A stretch of 64,000 nucleotides of DNA from positions 113,976-177,975 of the forward strand of contig NZ_MOBP01000021.1 of assembly GCF_003732665.1 (NCBI RefSeq), given 5' to 3'. A model generated the notes under the pieces. That model saw nothing but the letters and a program-made list of their open reading frames with translations, was not told the DNA's origin and ran no database searches. The translations under genes and the position numbers were made by a program. The DNA comes from Pseudomonas frederiksbergensis. Its GTDB lineage: Bacteria; Pseudomonadota; Gammaproteobacteria; Pseudomonadales; Pseudomonadaceae. Below, in pieces: positions 1-8,979 of the stretch (its first letter is position 1; the number at the start of each line of letters is the position of its first letter).

Positions 1-264
1 CTGGGCGCTGAATTCGCTGAACGTGCCGAGGGCCGGGTTGTAGTTGGCCGGTTTCGCGGTCAGGAAGGTGTAGCTCAGGTCGATCTTGCCGTCCGCGTTC
101 TGGTCGTGCCAGGACGCGCCTTTGCGCAGGATCTGGTCCGCCGCCTGGTCAGCGGTGAACGATGGTTTGCCGTTAATCAGCGCGCTGCCACCACGGTCGT
201 ACAAGTGGCTGAAAAGATCGACTTGGGAGTAGGCGTCACTGGCCCGGGCTTTTGCTTGAGACAT
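1..264 (-). CDS. aprA: Serralysin-type alkaline metalloprotease AprA, N-terminal part only
   Basis: The first 88 codons of a minus-strand gene that continues beyond the left edge. The product resembles the N-terminus of secreted repeats-in-toxin zinc proteases of fluorescent Pseudomonas: a short hydrophilic propeptide, then the family motif FSHLYDRGG, a NGKPSFT segment and a D-x-N-x-D-G-K-I-D-L-S-Y-T-F stretch just before the catalytic domain. The HExxH zinc site and Ca-binding repeats would lie outside the window. There is no signal peptide, as expected for a type I (AprDEF) substrate. An AAGGA Shine-Dalgarno lies about 9 nt before the ATG. Family assignment is from remembered similarity. 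Confidence 0.88.
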   Translation of the reverse strand, partial: MSQAKARASDAYSQVDLFSHLYDRGGSALINGKPSFTADQAADQILRKGASWHDQNADGKIDLSYTFLTAKPANYNPALGTFSEFSAQ

Positions 265-413
265 GGGTTACGTCCTTGTTCAAAGTAGTCGGTTTCCGAC
301 AGACCACGGCGATCCCTTGGCGAGATCGTCCTGTCACTCGCCCCATTAAAGGCCCGTGGAAACTGACACAGCTTGAAACGTGGTGCTAATCAATTTCTCG
401 ATAGCGCTGTGGT

Positions 414-1247
414 TCAACCATCCGTGGAGCGCGTGACCGCCTCCCACGCCTCAATCTCCTGCGCCATGTTCGCCAACCGTTCGCGCACCAGTTGCAGTGC
501 ATCGCTGCCCAGCAATAAATGCGCGGGCGGTGCGTCGCTGGCGATCAAGGTCAGCATGGCTTGGGCGGCTTTGACCGGGTCGCCCAGTTGCTTGCCGCTC
601 TTGGCCTGGCGTGCGCTGCGGATCGGGTCGAAGCTCGCGTCATAGTCGGCAATGCTGCGCTCGGAGCGGCGCATCGAGCGCCCGGCCCAGTCGGTGCGAA
701 ACGACCCCGGCGCGACCGCTGTCACTGCGATGCCGAAGGGTTTGAGTTCCTGGCTCAAAGTGTCGGAAATGCCTTCCAGGGCAAACTTGCTGCCGCAGTA
801 ATAGGCGATACCGGGCATCGTGATAAAGCCGCCCATGGAGGTGATGTTGATGATGTGCCCGGCTCGGCGCTGGCGGAAGAACGGCACAAACGCCTTGGTC
901 ACCGCCACCGCACCGAACACGTTGACGTCGAACTGCTGGCGCATCTCTTCCAGCGCCGATTCCTCGAAAATCCCTTCGTGACCGTAGCCGGCATTGTTGA
1001 CCAGCACATCCACAGGCCCGAGGCTGTTTTCGACTTCGTTGACGACGGCATCGATGGCGCTGAAATCGGTGACATCGAGGCAGCGGCCGAAGGCGTTTTT
1101 CGAGGGGTGGTTTTCGAATTCGATGCGCGCCGTTTCGCTGCGCACGGTGCCGATCACTCGGTGGCCTGCGGCGAGGGCTTCGTTGGCCAGCGCCTGGCCG
1201 AAGCCGCTGCTGACGCCGGTGATGAAGAGGGTTTTGATGGCCGTCAT
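414..1247 (-). CDS. Short-chain dehydrogenase/reductase (classical SDR)
   Basis: A 277-residue NAD(P)-dependent oxidoreductase. Visible motifs are the Rossmann glycine motif TGVSSGFG near the N-terminus, NNAG in the middle and the catalytic YxxxK (YYCGSK) preceded by the ITSMGG serine region. I start at MTAIKT because GGAG lies 7 nt upstream; an in-frame start ten codons earlier has no such site. The gene is divergent from an AraC-type regulator 158 bp away, which suggests that regulator controls it. The substrate is unknown; enzymes of this type paired with AraC_N regulators often act on aldehydes or ketones. Confidence 0.85.
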   Translation of the reverse strand: MTAIKTLFITGVSSGFGQALANEALAAGHRVIGTVRSETARIEFENHPSKNAFGRCLDVTDFSAIDAVVNEVENSLGPVDVLVNNAGYGHEGIFEESALEEMRQQFDVNVFGAVAVTKAFVPFFRQRRAGHIINITSMGGFITMPGIAYYCGSKFALEGISDTLSQELKPFGIAVTAVAPGSFRTDWAGRSMRRSERSIADYDASFDPIRSARQAKSGKQLGDPVKAAQAMLTLIASDAPPAHLLLGSDALQLVRERLANMAQEIEAWEAVTRSTDG

Positions 1248-1405
1248 GGTCGTACTCCGCTGTGATGTGTTGGCCATGATAGGGATGCAGTAGCGACGAC
1301 TGAACGCCGATAACTGTGGGTCTTTTGCCTAATCCTATGAGCCGATTGCTTTGCGGCGCACGGCGGTGCACATTCAGGCCCGGGGATATCTGACGGGACA
1401 CGCTT

Positions 1406-2347
1406 GTGAGCGCTTCAAGAGTTGATCAAAACGATGACCAGCAGCGGATGATCGCGCTGTTGGCCAGGCTCGCCCCGGATGAGGGTTACAACCTCACGGC
1501 CCTGGCCGATGTGCGCCTGTTGCGCTCCAACCGGGCGCTGGAACGTACGCCGGTGCTCTACGACCCGGGCATCGTCATTGTCTGCCAGGGCCGCAAGCGC
1601 GGGTATTGGGGCAACGCGACTTACCTCTACGACGCACAACACTATTTGGCCGTTGCGGTGCCGGTGCCGTTCACCATGGAAACCGATGCCAGCGCCGAGG
1701 AGCCGCTGCTGGCGATCTACTTTCATCTGGACTTCAACCTCGCCGCCGACCTGATGCTGCAACTCGACGACCCGCCCGCCGCCGAGCCCAAAGGCATGTA
1801 CGCCTCGCCGATGGAGCCGCGCCTGAGCCAATCGGTGCTGCGCCTGCTCGAAGCCCTCGACTCACCGCAGGATGGCCGCTTGCTCGGGCCGTCACTGGTG
1901 CGGGAAATTTATTACCGCATCCTCACCGGCGCCCAGGGCGGATCCATGCGCGCCGCCCTCGCCGCCCGTGGGCAATTCGGTCGCATCTCCCGGGCCCTGC
2001 GCAAAATCCACGGCAGCCTCGGCGAACGTCTCGACGTCGAACACCTCGCCGCCGAAGCCAACATGAGCGTGCCGACCTTCCACAGCCACTTCAAAGCCAT
2101 CACCCACACCTCGCCGATGCAGTACCTGAAATCCACACGCCTGCACCAGGCGCGGCTGTTGATGGCGCGCAACGGCTACAGCGTGGCGCGGGCGGCGGAT
2201 GAAGTCGGGTATGAGAGTGGCTCGCAGTTCAGTCGCGAGTTCAAAAGACTGTTTGGCCGCACGCCTACCGAGGAAGTGGCGCGGATGAAAGGTGCGTTTG
2301 CCCTGCCGCCGCCGGTAGAAAATTCGGTATTTGTGTCCTCACATTGA
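1406..2347 (+). CDS. AraC family transcriptional regulator
   Basis: A 313-residue regulator with GTG start. The N-terminal half (about residues 30-190) resembles the AraC_N sensor region (VLYDPGIVIVCQGRK then YLYDAQHYLAV). The C-terminal about 100 residues hold the double helix-turn-helix, with LDVEHLAAEANMSVPTFHSHFKAIT as the first motif and the ARAADEVGYESGSQFSREFKRLFGRTP signature as the second. It is divergent from the SDR gene at 414-1247, its likely target. The effector is unknown. Confidence 0.88.
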   Translation: MSASRVDQNDDQQRMIALLARLAPDEGYNLTALADVRLLRSNRALERTPVLYDPGIVIVCQGRKRGYWGNATYLYDAQHYLAVAVPVPFTMETDASAEEPLLAIYFHLDFNLAADLMLQLDDPPAAEPKGMYASPMEPRLSQSVLRLLEALDSPQDGRLLGPSLVREIYYRILTGAQGGSMRAALAARGQFGRISRALRKIHGSLGERLDVEHLAAEANMSVPTFHSHFKAITHTSPMQYLKSTRLHQARLLMARNGYSVARAADEVGYESGSQFSREFKRLFGRTPTEEVARMKGAFALPPPVENSVFVSSH

Positions 2348-2354
2348 TCCCATT

Positions 2355-3402
2355 GTGGGAGCGGGCTTGCTCGCGAAGGGGCCGGCACATTCAACATCGA
2401 TATCACCAGACATACCGCTTTCGCGAGCAAGCCCGCTCCCACAGTTGTTCAGTGATGAACGGAAATTTGCGCACCACCGCAATTCCCATGTGGGAGCGGG
2501 CTTGCTCGCGAAGGGGCCGGCACATTCAACATCGATATCGCCAGACATACCGCTTTCGCGAGCAGGCTCGCTTCCACAGTTGTTCAGTGATGAACGGAAA
2601 TTTGCGCACCACCGCAATCTCCCTGTGGGAGCGGGCTTGCTCGCGAAGAGGCCGGCACATTCAACATCGATATCACCAGACATACCGCTTTCGCGAGCAG
2701 GCTCGCTTCCACAGTTGTTCAGTGATGAACGGAAATTTGCGCATCACCGCAATTCCCATGTGGGAGCGGGCTTGCTCGCGAAGGGGCCGGCACATTCAAC
2801 ATCGATATCGCCAGACATACCGCTTTCGCGAGCAAGCCCGCTCCCACAGTTGCTCAGTGATGAACGGAAATTTGCGCATCACCGAAATTCCCATGTGGGA
2901 GCGGGCTTGCTCGCGAAGAGGCCAGCACATTCAACATCGATATCACCAGACATACCGCCTTCGCGAGCAAGCCCGCTCCCACAGTTGTTCAGTGGTGAAC
3001 GGAAATTTGCGCACCACCGCAATTCCCATGTGGGAGCGGGCTTGCTCGCGAAGGGGCCGGCACATTCAACATCGATATCGCCAGACATACCGCTTTCGCG
3101 AGCAAGCCCGCTCCCACAGTTGTTCAGTGATGAACGGAAATTTGCGCATCACCGCAATTCCCATGTGAGAGCGGGCTTGCTCGCGAAGGGGCCGGCACAT
3201 TCAACATCGATATCGCCAGACATACCGCCTTCGCGAGCAAGCCCGCTCCCACAGTTGTTCAGTGATGAACGGAAATTTGCGCACCACCGCAATTCCCATG
3301 TGGGAGCGGGCTTGCTCGCGAAGGGGCCGGCACATTCAACATCGATATCACCAGACATACCGCTTTCGCGAGCAAGCCCGCTCCCACAGTTGTTCGGGGG
3401 TG
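2355..3402. repeat. Eight-copy tandem REPIN array, 135-bp period
   Basis: Eight units start at 2355, 2490, 2625, 2760, 2895, 3030, 3165 and 3300, exactly 135 bp apart. Each unit is an inverted pair of REP arms (GTGGGAGCGGGCTTGCTCG and its complement) around a loop of about 40 bp, followed by a 45-bp linker. Copies differ by single bases: GGGGCC or GAGGCC after the first arm, TATCACC or TATCGCC in the loop, and an arm variant CAGGCTCGCTTCCAC in copies 2 and 3. A degenerate arm follows near 3434. Because 135 is divisible by three, long reading frames run through the array; these are not genes. Confidence 0.97.
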
Positions 3403-3453
3403 GATCGGGGGTTTGCACATGACCGCTATTCCCTTGCTCGCGAAAGCGGAGTG

Positions 3454-4344
3454 TCAGCGCGTAAACGGCGTATGGCTCACTAAAAACTCAATAAACACCC
3501 GCAACTTCGGCGGCACCTGTCGCCCCGACGGCCAGAGCAAATTGAACTGCCCTTTCTCCCAGGTGAAGTCCTCCAGCACTTCCACCAGCCGACCCTCCGC
3601 CAGAGCCTCGCGAATCACAAAGTCAGCCGCATAGCTGATGCCCAGGCCCTGCACCGCCAGGTCCATGCGCCCTTCCACGGAATTGCAGATCATCGACCGT
3701 GGCAGTTCCAGTTCAACCGACTGCTCACCGCGATTGAACAACCACGCCTGCAACTTGCCGGACTTGGGAAAGCGGAAATGAATGCAGGTGTGCTGATGCA
3801 AGTCTTCAGGCTGTTGCGGCACGCCTCGGCGGGCCAGATACGCCGGCGATGCGACGGTGAGCATGCGGTAAGTGCCCAAGGGCCGCGCCGATAACCCGGA
3901 GTCACGGGGCGCACCACTGCGGATCACGGCATCGAAGCCTTCGGTGATGACATCGGTCAGGCGGTCGGTGAATTCGAGGTCCAGCTGGATATTCGGGTAG
4001 CGCGATTGAAACTCGCCAAAAATACACACGAACGGTTTGGCGATCATCGGCAAGCTGATGCGCAATGGTCCCTGGGGCAGCGATACATTCTGCGACAGTT
4101 CCTCGCCCGCCACTTCCAACTCCGCCAGCACCCGTCGGCAACGCTCGACAAACTGTGTGCCCTCGGCCGTCAGGGTGATGCTGCGGGTGCTGCGATGGAA
4201 CAGCCGCACGCCGAATTTCGCCTCCAGCCGCGCAATGCTTTTGCTCACCGCCGAGGCCGAGATGCCCAAGGCTCGGGCGGCGCCGACAAAGCTGCGGGCT
4301 TCAGCGGCGGCGACGAATACGCCGATGGCATTCAGACTTTCCAT
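3454..4344 (-). CDS. LysR family transcriptional regulator
   Basis: A 296-residue LTTR. The N-terminal winged HTH reads FVAAAEARSFVGAARALGISASAVSKSIARLE, followed by a periplasmic-binding-like effector domain. The start chosen is MESLNA because GGAG lies 6-9 nt upstream; a start ten codons earlier is possible. The gene is divergent from the NAD-dependent epimerase at 4457 with 112 bp between them, so that gene is the probable target. It resembles the DmlR/PecT-like group that starts ME-L-F---AE--SF. The inducer is unknown. Confidence 0.9.
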   Translation of the reverse strand: MESLNAIGVFVAAAEARSFVGAARALGISASAVSKSIARLEAKFGVRLFHRSTRSITLTAEGTQFVERCRRVLAELEVAGEELSQNVSLPQGPLRISLPMIAKPFVCIFGEFQSRYPNIQLDLEFTDRLTDVITEGFDAVIRSGAPRDSGLSARPLGTYRMLTVASPAYLARRGVPQQPEDLHQHTCIHFRFPKSGKLQAWLFNRGEQSVELELPRSMICNSVEGRMDLAVQGLGISYAADFVIREALAEGRLVEVLEDFTWEKGQFNLLWPSGRQVPPKLRVFIEFLVSHTPFTR

Positions 4345-4456
4345 AAAGTCTCCATTGATGACTCTGGAGTCCATTCTAAACAGAACTAAGGCCTATTTTT
4401 CCGCTAATTGTCCGGGACTAAGGTGGCCACTCGCTCATCTTCAAGGGTTCTGCACA

Positions 4457-5356
4457 ATGAAAATCTTCCTGACCGGTGCCAACGGCTTTGTTGGCGGCAG
4501 CGTCGCTCATCGGCTGATGGCTGACGGGCATTCGATTCGCGGCCTGGTTCGCGACCCGGTGAAAGCCGAACAACTCAAGGCTCGGGGGATCACCCCGGTG
4601 CTCGGCAGCCTCGATGATCACGAACTGCTGATGGCTGAAGCGCGCCAGGCCGATGCGGTGATTGATGCGGCGAACAGCGACCACGCCGGTGCTGTCGAGT
4701 CGTTTATCGAAGCGCTGCAAGGCACCGGCAAACTGCTGATCCACACCAGCGGCTCCAGCATCATCGGCGATGACGCCAAGGGCGATTATTTGTCCGGGCA
4801 CATCTTCGACGAGGACACGCCGTTCATCATCGACCCGCTGAAACAGCCCCGCTACAACATCGACCTGCGCCTGATGAAAGCCGCCAGCGAAGGCATTCGC
4901 ACGGTGGTGATCTGCCCGAGCAACATCTATGGCGTCGGCCATGGCCTGACCGATCACAGCTTTCAGCTGCCATTCCTGATGGCCCGGGCCAAGGAAACAG
5001 GCGTGCTGCGGATCATCGGCAAAGGGGTCAGCCGCTGGTCCAACGTGCACATCGACGATTTGACCGAGCTGTACGTGCTGGCCCTGGAAAAAGCCCCGGC
5101 CGGCGCGTTCTACTTTGTCGAAAACGGTGAAGCCTCCTTCGCCGACATCGGCCCGGCCCTCGCCGAGCGCATGGAACTGGGCCCGGTGCAGTCCTGGTCG
5201 GTGACAGAAGCTGCGCAACACTGGGACCCGATGCACGTGCATTTCACCTTCGGCACCAACAGCCGGGTAATCGCCAAACGGGCGCGGGCAGAACTGGGCT
5301 GGGCGCCGCGTCATACGTCGATCCTGGACTGGATCAAAAACGAGATGCCGCTATGA
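4457..5356 (+). CDS. NAD-dependent epimerase/dehydratase (extended SDR)
   Basis: A 299-residue protein beginning MKIFLTGANGFVGG, the GxxGxxG dinucleotide-binding motif of extended SDRs. It then has a GLVRDP cofactor-phosphate-recognition turn, an HTSGSSIIG catalytic serine segment and a YNIDLRLMKA region holding the Tyr/Lys pair. The C-terminal part ends with the W-P/APRH segment common in this family. The substrate cannot be inferred. It is divergently paired with the LysR gene at 3454-4344. Confidence 0.82.
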   Translation: MKIFLTGANGFVGGSVAHRLMADGHSIRGLVRDPVKAEQLKARGITPVLGSLDDHELLMAEARQADAVIDAANSDHAGAVESFIEALQGTGKLLIHTSGSSIIGDDAKGDYLSGHIFDEDTPFIIDPLKQPRYNIDLRLMKAASEGIRTVVICPSNIYGVGHGLTDHSFQLPFLMARAKETGVLRIIGKGVSRWSNVHIDDLTELYVLALEKAPAGAFYFVENGEASFADIGPALAERMELGPVQSWSVTEAAQHWDPMHVHFTFGTNSRVIAKRARAELGWAPRHTSILDWIKNEMPL

Positions 5357-5448
5357 ACTGCACTTCCTGACGCCGCTGGCCGAATGGAAAGCCGTGGCCG
5401 GTTCTGAAGCCTTGGCCTGATGCCTCGTCATCATCGGCAACCTTTTAT

Positions 5449-5464
5449 CTGTATATCCATACAG
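5449..5464. promoter_or_regulatory. LexA-like SOS box inside a longer palindrome (5436-5476)
   Basis: CTGTATATCCATACAG has the CTG-N10-CAG form of gamma-proteobacterial LexA operators, with an AT-rich spacer. It sits at the centre of an almost perfect palindrome with 18-base arms (GGCAACCTT...AAGGTTGCC) broken by one extra T. It lies about 75 bp upstream of topB. No run of T follows, which argues against a simple terminator. The short reading frame at about 5356-5419 before it was not recognised. Confidence 0.55.
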
Positions 5465-5537
5465 ATAAAGGTTGCCCCAATCAGAATCCCTGCGCATTCT
5501 GTTCACCTTCTTCAAACCGAATTGAACGATGGTGGTT

Positions 5538-7487
5538 ATGCAGCTGTACCTCTGTGAAAAACCTTCCCAGGCCAAAGACATAGCGGCAGTGCTCGGCGCC
5601 AAGCGCCGGGGCGACGGTTGCTGGCTGGGAACGAACGTCACGGTGACCTGGTGCATCGGCCATCTGCTGGAAACCGCGCCGCCGGATGCCTACGACGCGC
5701 GCTACAAACGCTGGGTGCTGGCGGACCTGCCGATCATCCCCGACAAATGGAAGATGACCGTCAAACCGCGTACCGCCAGCCAGTACAAGGCAGTCAAACG
5801 TCTGCTGGGCGAGGCGACGGAACTGGTGATCGCCACGGACGCCGACCGTGAGGGCGAGATGATCGCCCGGGAACTGGTGGAGCATTGCCGATATCGCGGG
5901 CCGATCCGTCGGTTGTGGCTGTCGGCACTGGACGATGCCTCAATTCGCAAGGCCTTGGCCGCGTTGAAACCAGGGGCCGAGACCTTCAGCCTCTATCATT
6001 CGGCGCTGGGCCGCTCCCGGGCCGACTGGCTGATCGGCATGAACATGAGTCGACTGTTCACCTTGCTCGGTCGGCAGTCCGGCTACCAAGGGGTGTTGCC
6101 GGTGGGTCGTGTGCAAACGCCAACCTTGCGGCTGGTGGTGGATCGGGATCGCAGCATTGCCGATTTTGTCCCGGTCGCTTACTGGGCCATCGACGTACAA
6201 CTGCTGCACGAAGGCACCGCATTTACCGCCCAGTGGCGGGCGAATCCCGATGCCTGTGACGATCAGGATCGCTGCCTGAACCAGGCCCTGGCCCAGCAAG
6301 CGGCGGTCGCGATGAGCAACGCGACGAGTGCCCGGGTGGTCAAGCTGCGCACCGAACGCATGCGGGAAATTGCGCCACTGCCGTTCGATCTGGGCACCCT
6401 GCAGGAAGTCTGTTCGAAAAAGCTCGGCCTCGGCGCTCAGGAAACCCTCGACATCGCCCAGGCGCTCTACGAAACCCACAAAGTCATCACCTACCCGCGC
6501 AGCGATTGCGGTTTCCTGCCCGTCAGTCAGCACAGCGAAGCCCCCGGCATTCTCGCTGCGCTGCGCCAGGCCGATCCGAGCCTGAATGCCCTGAATGAGC
6601 ATCTGCAGCCCCAGCGCCGCTCCCGAGCGTGGAACGACGCCAAGGTCAGCGCCCACCACGGCATCATCCCCACCGCCGCCGCGAAGAACCTTGAGCGGCT
6701 GACGGGCAAGCACCGTGCGGTCTACACCCTGATCCGCGCGCGGTATCTGGCGCAGTTTCTGCCCAACCATGAATACGACCGCACCCAGGCCGACTTCGAC
6801 TGTGCCGGTGAAGCCCTGCGCGCCGTGGGCAAGCAGATTGTCGAGCCTGGCTGGAAGCGTGCGCTGCCCGAAGCCCTCGCCCCGGCCAAGGGCCGTGAGG
6901 CACCCGCCCCGCAAACCTTGCCGACACTGGCCGAAGGACGGGATTGCGCGGTGGACGAGGTCAGGCTCAAGGACCTCTGGACCCAACCGCCCAAGCCGTT
7001 CACCGAGGGCGACCTGATCAAGGCAATGAAGAACGTCGCCAAACTGGTGGAAGACCCGCTGCTCAAGCAGAAACTCAAGGACACCACCGGGATCGGCACC
7101 GAAGCGACCCGCGCCTCGATCATCCAGGGCCTGCTAGACCGGGGTTACCTGGTGAAAAACGGCAAGGCCCTGGCCGCGACCCCGGCGGCGTTCAGTCTGA
7201 TCGACGCGGTGCCGAGGGCCATCGCCGATCCCGGCACCACGGCGATCTGGGAACAGGCCCTGGATATGGTGCAAAGCGGCGAAATGAGCCTGGAAGAATT
7301 CGTCACCAAGCAGGCCGCGTGGATGAGCAAGCAGGTCGCTCGGTGCGCCGGCCTGAGCATGACCATCAGCGGGCCCGCGAGCCCGGCCGGTCGCGGCGCC
7401 ACGCCGTGGAAGAAAAAACGCAAGACCACGGCGCGCAAGCCATCAACCGGCAGCAAGCGCGCCGCCAAACCGGCGAGCAAAGCCTGA
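5538..7487 (+). CDS. topB: DNA topoisomerase III (type IA)
   Basis: A 649-residue type IA topoisomerase that decatenates DNA by cutting single strands. The TOPRIM domain holds the N-terminal MQLYLCEKPSQAKD glutamate motif and DADREGE (about residues 100-106). The strand-cleaving tyrosine is in VITYPRSD, Tyr at about residue 319. The KDTTGIGTEATRA motif lies near residue 520. The C-terminus is a short basic Lys/Arg/Ala tail. Length matches E. coli TopB (653). MQLYLC is taken as start because family members begin there; an ATG three codons upstream is the alternative. A LexA-like palindrome lies upstream. Confidence 0.95.
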   Translation: MQLYLCEKPSQAKDIAAVLGAKRRGDGCWLGTNVTVTWCIGHLLETAPPDAYDARYKRWVLADLPIIPDKWKMTVKPRTASQYKAVKRLLGEATELVIATDADREGEMIARELVEHCRYRGPIRRLWLSALDDASIRKALAALKPGAETFSLYHSALGRSRADWLIGMNMSRLFTLLGRQSGYQGVLPVGRVQTPTLRLVVDRDRSIADFVPVAYWAIDVQLLHEGTAFTAQWRANPDACDDQDRCLNQALAQQAAVAMSNATSARVVKLRTERMREIAPLPFDLGTLQEVCSKKLGLGAQETLDIAQALYETHKVITYPRSDCGFLPVSQHSEAPGILAALRQADPSLNALNEHLQPQRRSRAWNDAKVSAHHGIIPTAAAKNLERLTGKHRAVYTLIRARYLAQFLPNHEYDRTQADFDCAGEALRAVGKQIVEPGWKRALPEALAPAKGREAPAPQTLPTLAEGRDCAVDEVRLKDLWTQPPKPFTEGDLIKAMKNVAKLVEDPLLKQKLKDTTGIGTEATRASIIQGLLDRGYLVKNGKALAATPAAFSLIDAVPRAIADPGTTAIWEQALDMVQSGEMSLEEFVTKQAAWMSKQVARCAGLSMTISGPASPAGRGATPWKKKRKTTARKPSTGSKRAAKPASKA

Positions 7488-7565
7488 GGGCACTTCGGCA
7501 ATCCCCGGATGGTCTAGTGTTCTTCAAGCCCGGCGATCACCCCACTTTCTGAAAAGGCACCGACC

Positions 7566-8195
7566 ATGATCATCGTCCACCACCTGAACAACTCCCGCTC
7601 CCAGCGCATTCTCTGGCTGCTGGAAGAACTGGCCATCCCTTATGAACTGAAACTCTATCAGCGCGATCCGAAGACCAACCTCGCGCCGCCGGAATTGAAA
7701 GCCATCGATGCCCTGGGCAAATCCCCGGTGATTGAGGATGGCGCGCAGAAGCTGATCGAGTCCGCCGCGATCATCGACTACCTGATTCGCCGCCACGGCC
7801 AGGGTCGTCTGCAACCTGATCCGTCCACCCCGGCCTACGATCAATACGTGCAATGGCTGCACTTCGCCGAAGGCTCGGCCATGTTGCCGTTGATGCTGAA
7901 TTTGTACGTCGGCAAGTTGGGTGAGGCCGGCGCGCCGCTGCATCCGCGGATCAATTCGGAAGTGGCCAACTACCTGAGCTACCTCGACACCGCCCTCAGC
8001 CAGTCCGATTACCTGTTGGGTGATGAATTCAGCGCCGCCGATATCCAGATGAGCTTCATCGGCGAAATCGCCAGAGCCCAGGGCAAGCTGCGCGACTACC
8101 CGCACATTGCCGCGTGGGTTGAACGCTTCCAGGCACGTCCGGCCTATGTTGCGGCGTTGAAAACCGGTGGCAAGTACGACTTCGCGCCCCACTGA
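7566..8195 (+). CDS. Glutathione S-transferase family protein
   Basis: A 209-residue cytosolic GST. The N-terminal thioredoxin-fold domain (about residues 1-80) contains NNSRSQRILWLLEEL, where the conserved Ser/Tyr helix starts, the cis-proline motif KSPVIEDG and the glutathione-binding ESAAIIDYL. The C-terminal all-helical domain carries the FSAADIQMSF motif. A good Shine-Dalgarno is not obvious beyond AAAAGG 9 nt upstream. It stands alone after topB. Function is presumably conjugation or peroxide detoxification; the substrate is unknown. Confidence 0.9.
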   Translation: MIIVHHLNNSRSQRILWLLEELAIPYELKLYQRDPKTNLAPPELKAIDALGKSPVIEDGAQKLIESAAIIDYLIRRHGQGRLQPDPSTPAYDQYVQWLHFAEGSAMLPLMLNLYVGKLGEAGAPLHPRINSEVANYLSYLDTALSQSDYLLGDEFSAADIQMSFIGEIARAQGKLRDYPHIAAWVERFQARPAYVAALKTGGKYDFAPH

Positions 8196-8251
8196 GTCGT
8201 AAAATTCTCATGTCAGCCCTAACGCAATCTGTAGCAGCCTGCGTTCGGCCT

Positions 8252-8434
8252 GTAGCAGCTGCCGAGGCACGAGGCTGCGTTCGGCTGCGCAGCAGTCGTG
8301 AAATCAGCCTACGCGGTACATCAGGAAAACCGCGTGCTCAGGATTACGCCTGCTTCGCAGCCGAACGCAGCCTCGTGCCTCGGCAGCTGCTACAAGCGGA
8401 ACGCAGCCTCGCAGGCTCGGCAGCTGCTACAAGA
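8252..8434. repeat. Second REP family: perfect 38-bp inverted repeat plus extra arm
   Basis: A 38-base arm at 8252-8289 (beginning GTAGCAGCTGCCGAGGC) is matched perfectly in inverted orientation at 8357-8394. The 67-bp loop contains the shorter complementary words ACGCGG and CCGCGT. A third arm lies at 8402-8433. This repeat differs in sequence from the GTGGGAGCGGG family seen elsewhere. It fills most of the gap between the GST and GNAT genes and ends about 30 bp before the GNAT start. Confidence 0.9.
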
Positions 8435-8460
8435 GCGTGCATTGCCCAAGCGCCCGCGCC

Positions 8461-8979
8461 ATGACTCGAATAGAACTTCAACCTGCCCAGCGCGATGAGC
8501 TGGAGACGATTGAAAACCTTATGCAGTTTTACGTGTACGACTTCAGCGAATGGTTGCCGCTGAAGCTTGGCGAGCACGGGTTATTCAATATCCAGCCCAA
8601 GCCGGGTTACTGGCGCAATCCGGCGACGCGGCCATTCTTGATCAAGGTTGACGGCGAACTCGCCGGGTTCGTGACCGTCGATGATGACATCCACGTCGCC
8701 GGTGCCGAGTTCAACATTGGCTATTTTTTTGTCAGCCGACGCTTTCGTGGCCAAGGCGTTGCGAAGTTTGTCGTCTCTGCCCTCTTGAGACGATTGCCCG
8801 GTCAGTGGCAAATTTTCCACATCGATGCGAACCAGCCTGCACGGCGGTTCTGGGCCTGCGTGATGCCTGACCTCTTGCAGGAAAAGTTCACCACGCATCA
8901 ACTGACGGTGGACGGCTATCAGTGCACCCTCTACCGCTTTGAAAGCTCGCCCCAGCAGCCTCCAGGCCTGCCCTCCTAA
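8461..8979 (+). CDS. GNAT family N-acetyltransferase
   Basis: A 172-residue acetyltransferase. The acetyl-CoA pyrophosphate-binding motif A is visible as RRFRGQGVAKF (R/Q-x-x-G-x-G/A), preceded by the beta-strand AEFNIGYFFVS and followed by IFHIDANQPARRFW (motif B region). The chosen start gives MTRIEL. Upstream lies a REP element rather than a clear Shine-Dalgarno, so the start is moderately certain. The substrate is unknown. Confidence 0.82.
   Translation: MTRIELQPAQRDELETIENLMQFYVYDFSEWLPLKLGEHGLFNIQPKPGYWRNPATRPFLIKVDGELAGFVTVDDDIHVAGAEFNIGYFFVSRRFRGQGVAKFVVSALLRRLPGQWQIFHIDANQPARRFWACVMPDLLQEKFTTHQLTVDGYQCTLYRFESSPQQPPGLPS

Noticed and set aside
519..1401. Long frames on the other strand or frames of the SDR gene
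   Set aside because: GC-rich shadow frames; the SDR has full family motifs and a good ribosome site.
2355..3402. CRISPR-like appearance of regularly spaced repeats
   Set aside because: The units are whole inverted REP pairs with near-identical linkers, with no unique spacers and no cas genes.
2331..3422. Open frames of up to 363 residues on both strands with a 45-residue repeat
   Set aside because: They are produced by the 135-bp REPIN period, which is a multiple of three; the repeats are inverted REP arms, with no ribosome site and no protein-like composition.
4418..5314. 298-residue minus-strand frame opposite the epimerase
   Set aside because: Shadow frame, His/Arg-rich with no family motif; the plus-strand gene carries the Rossmann motifs.
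5356..5419. Open stretch ELHFLTPLAEWKAVAG-stop after the epimerase
   Set aside because: Possible remnant of another gene, but too short and not recognised.
5940..6986. 348-residue minus-strand frame opposite topB
   Set aside because: Shadow of topB; no plausible start site or motif.
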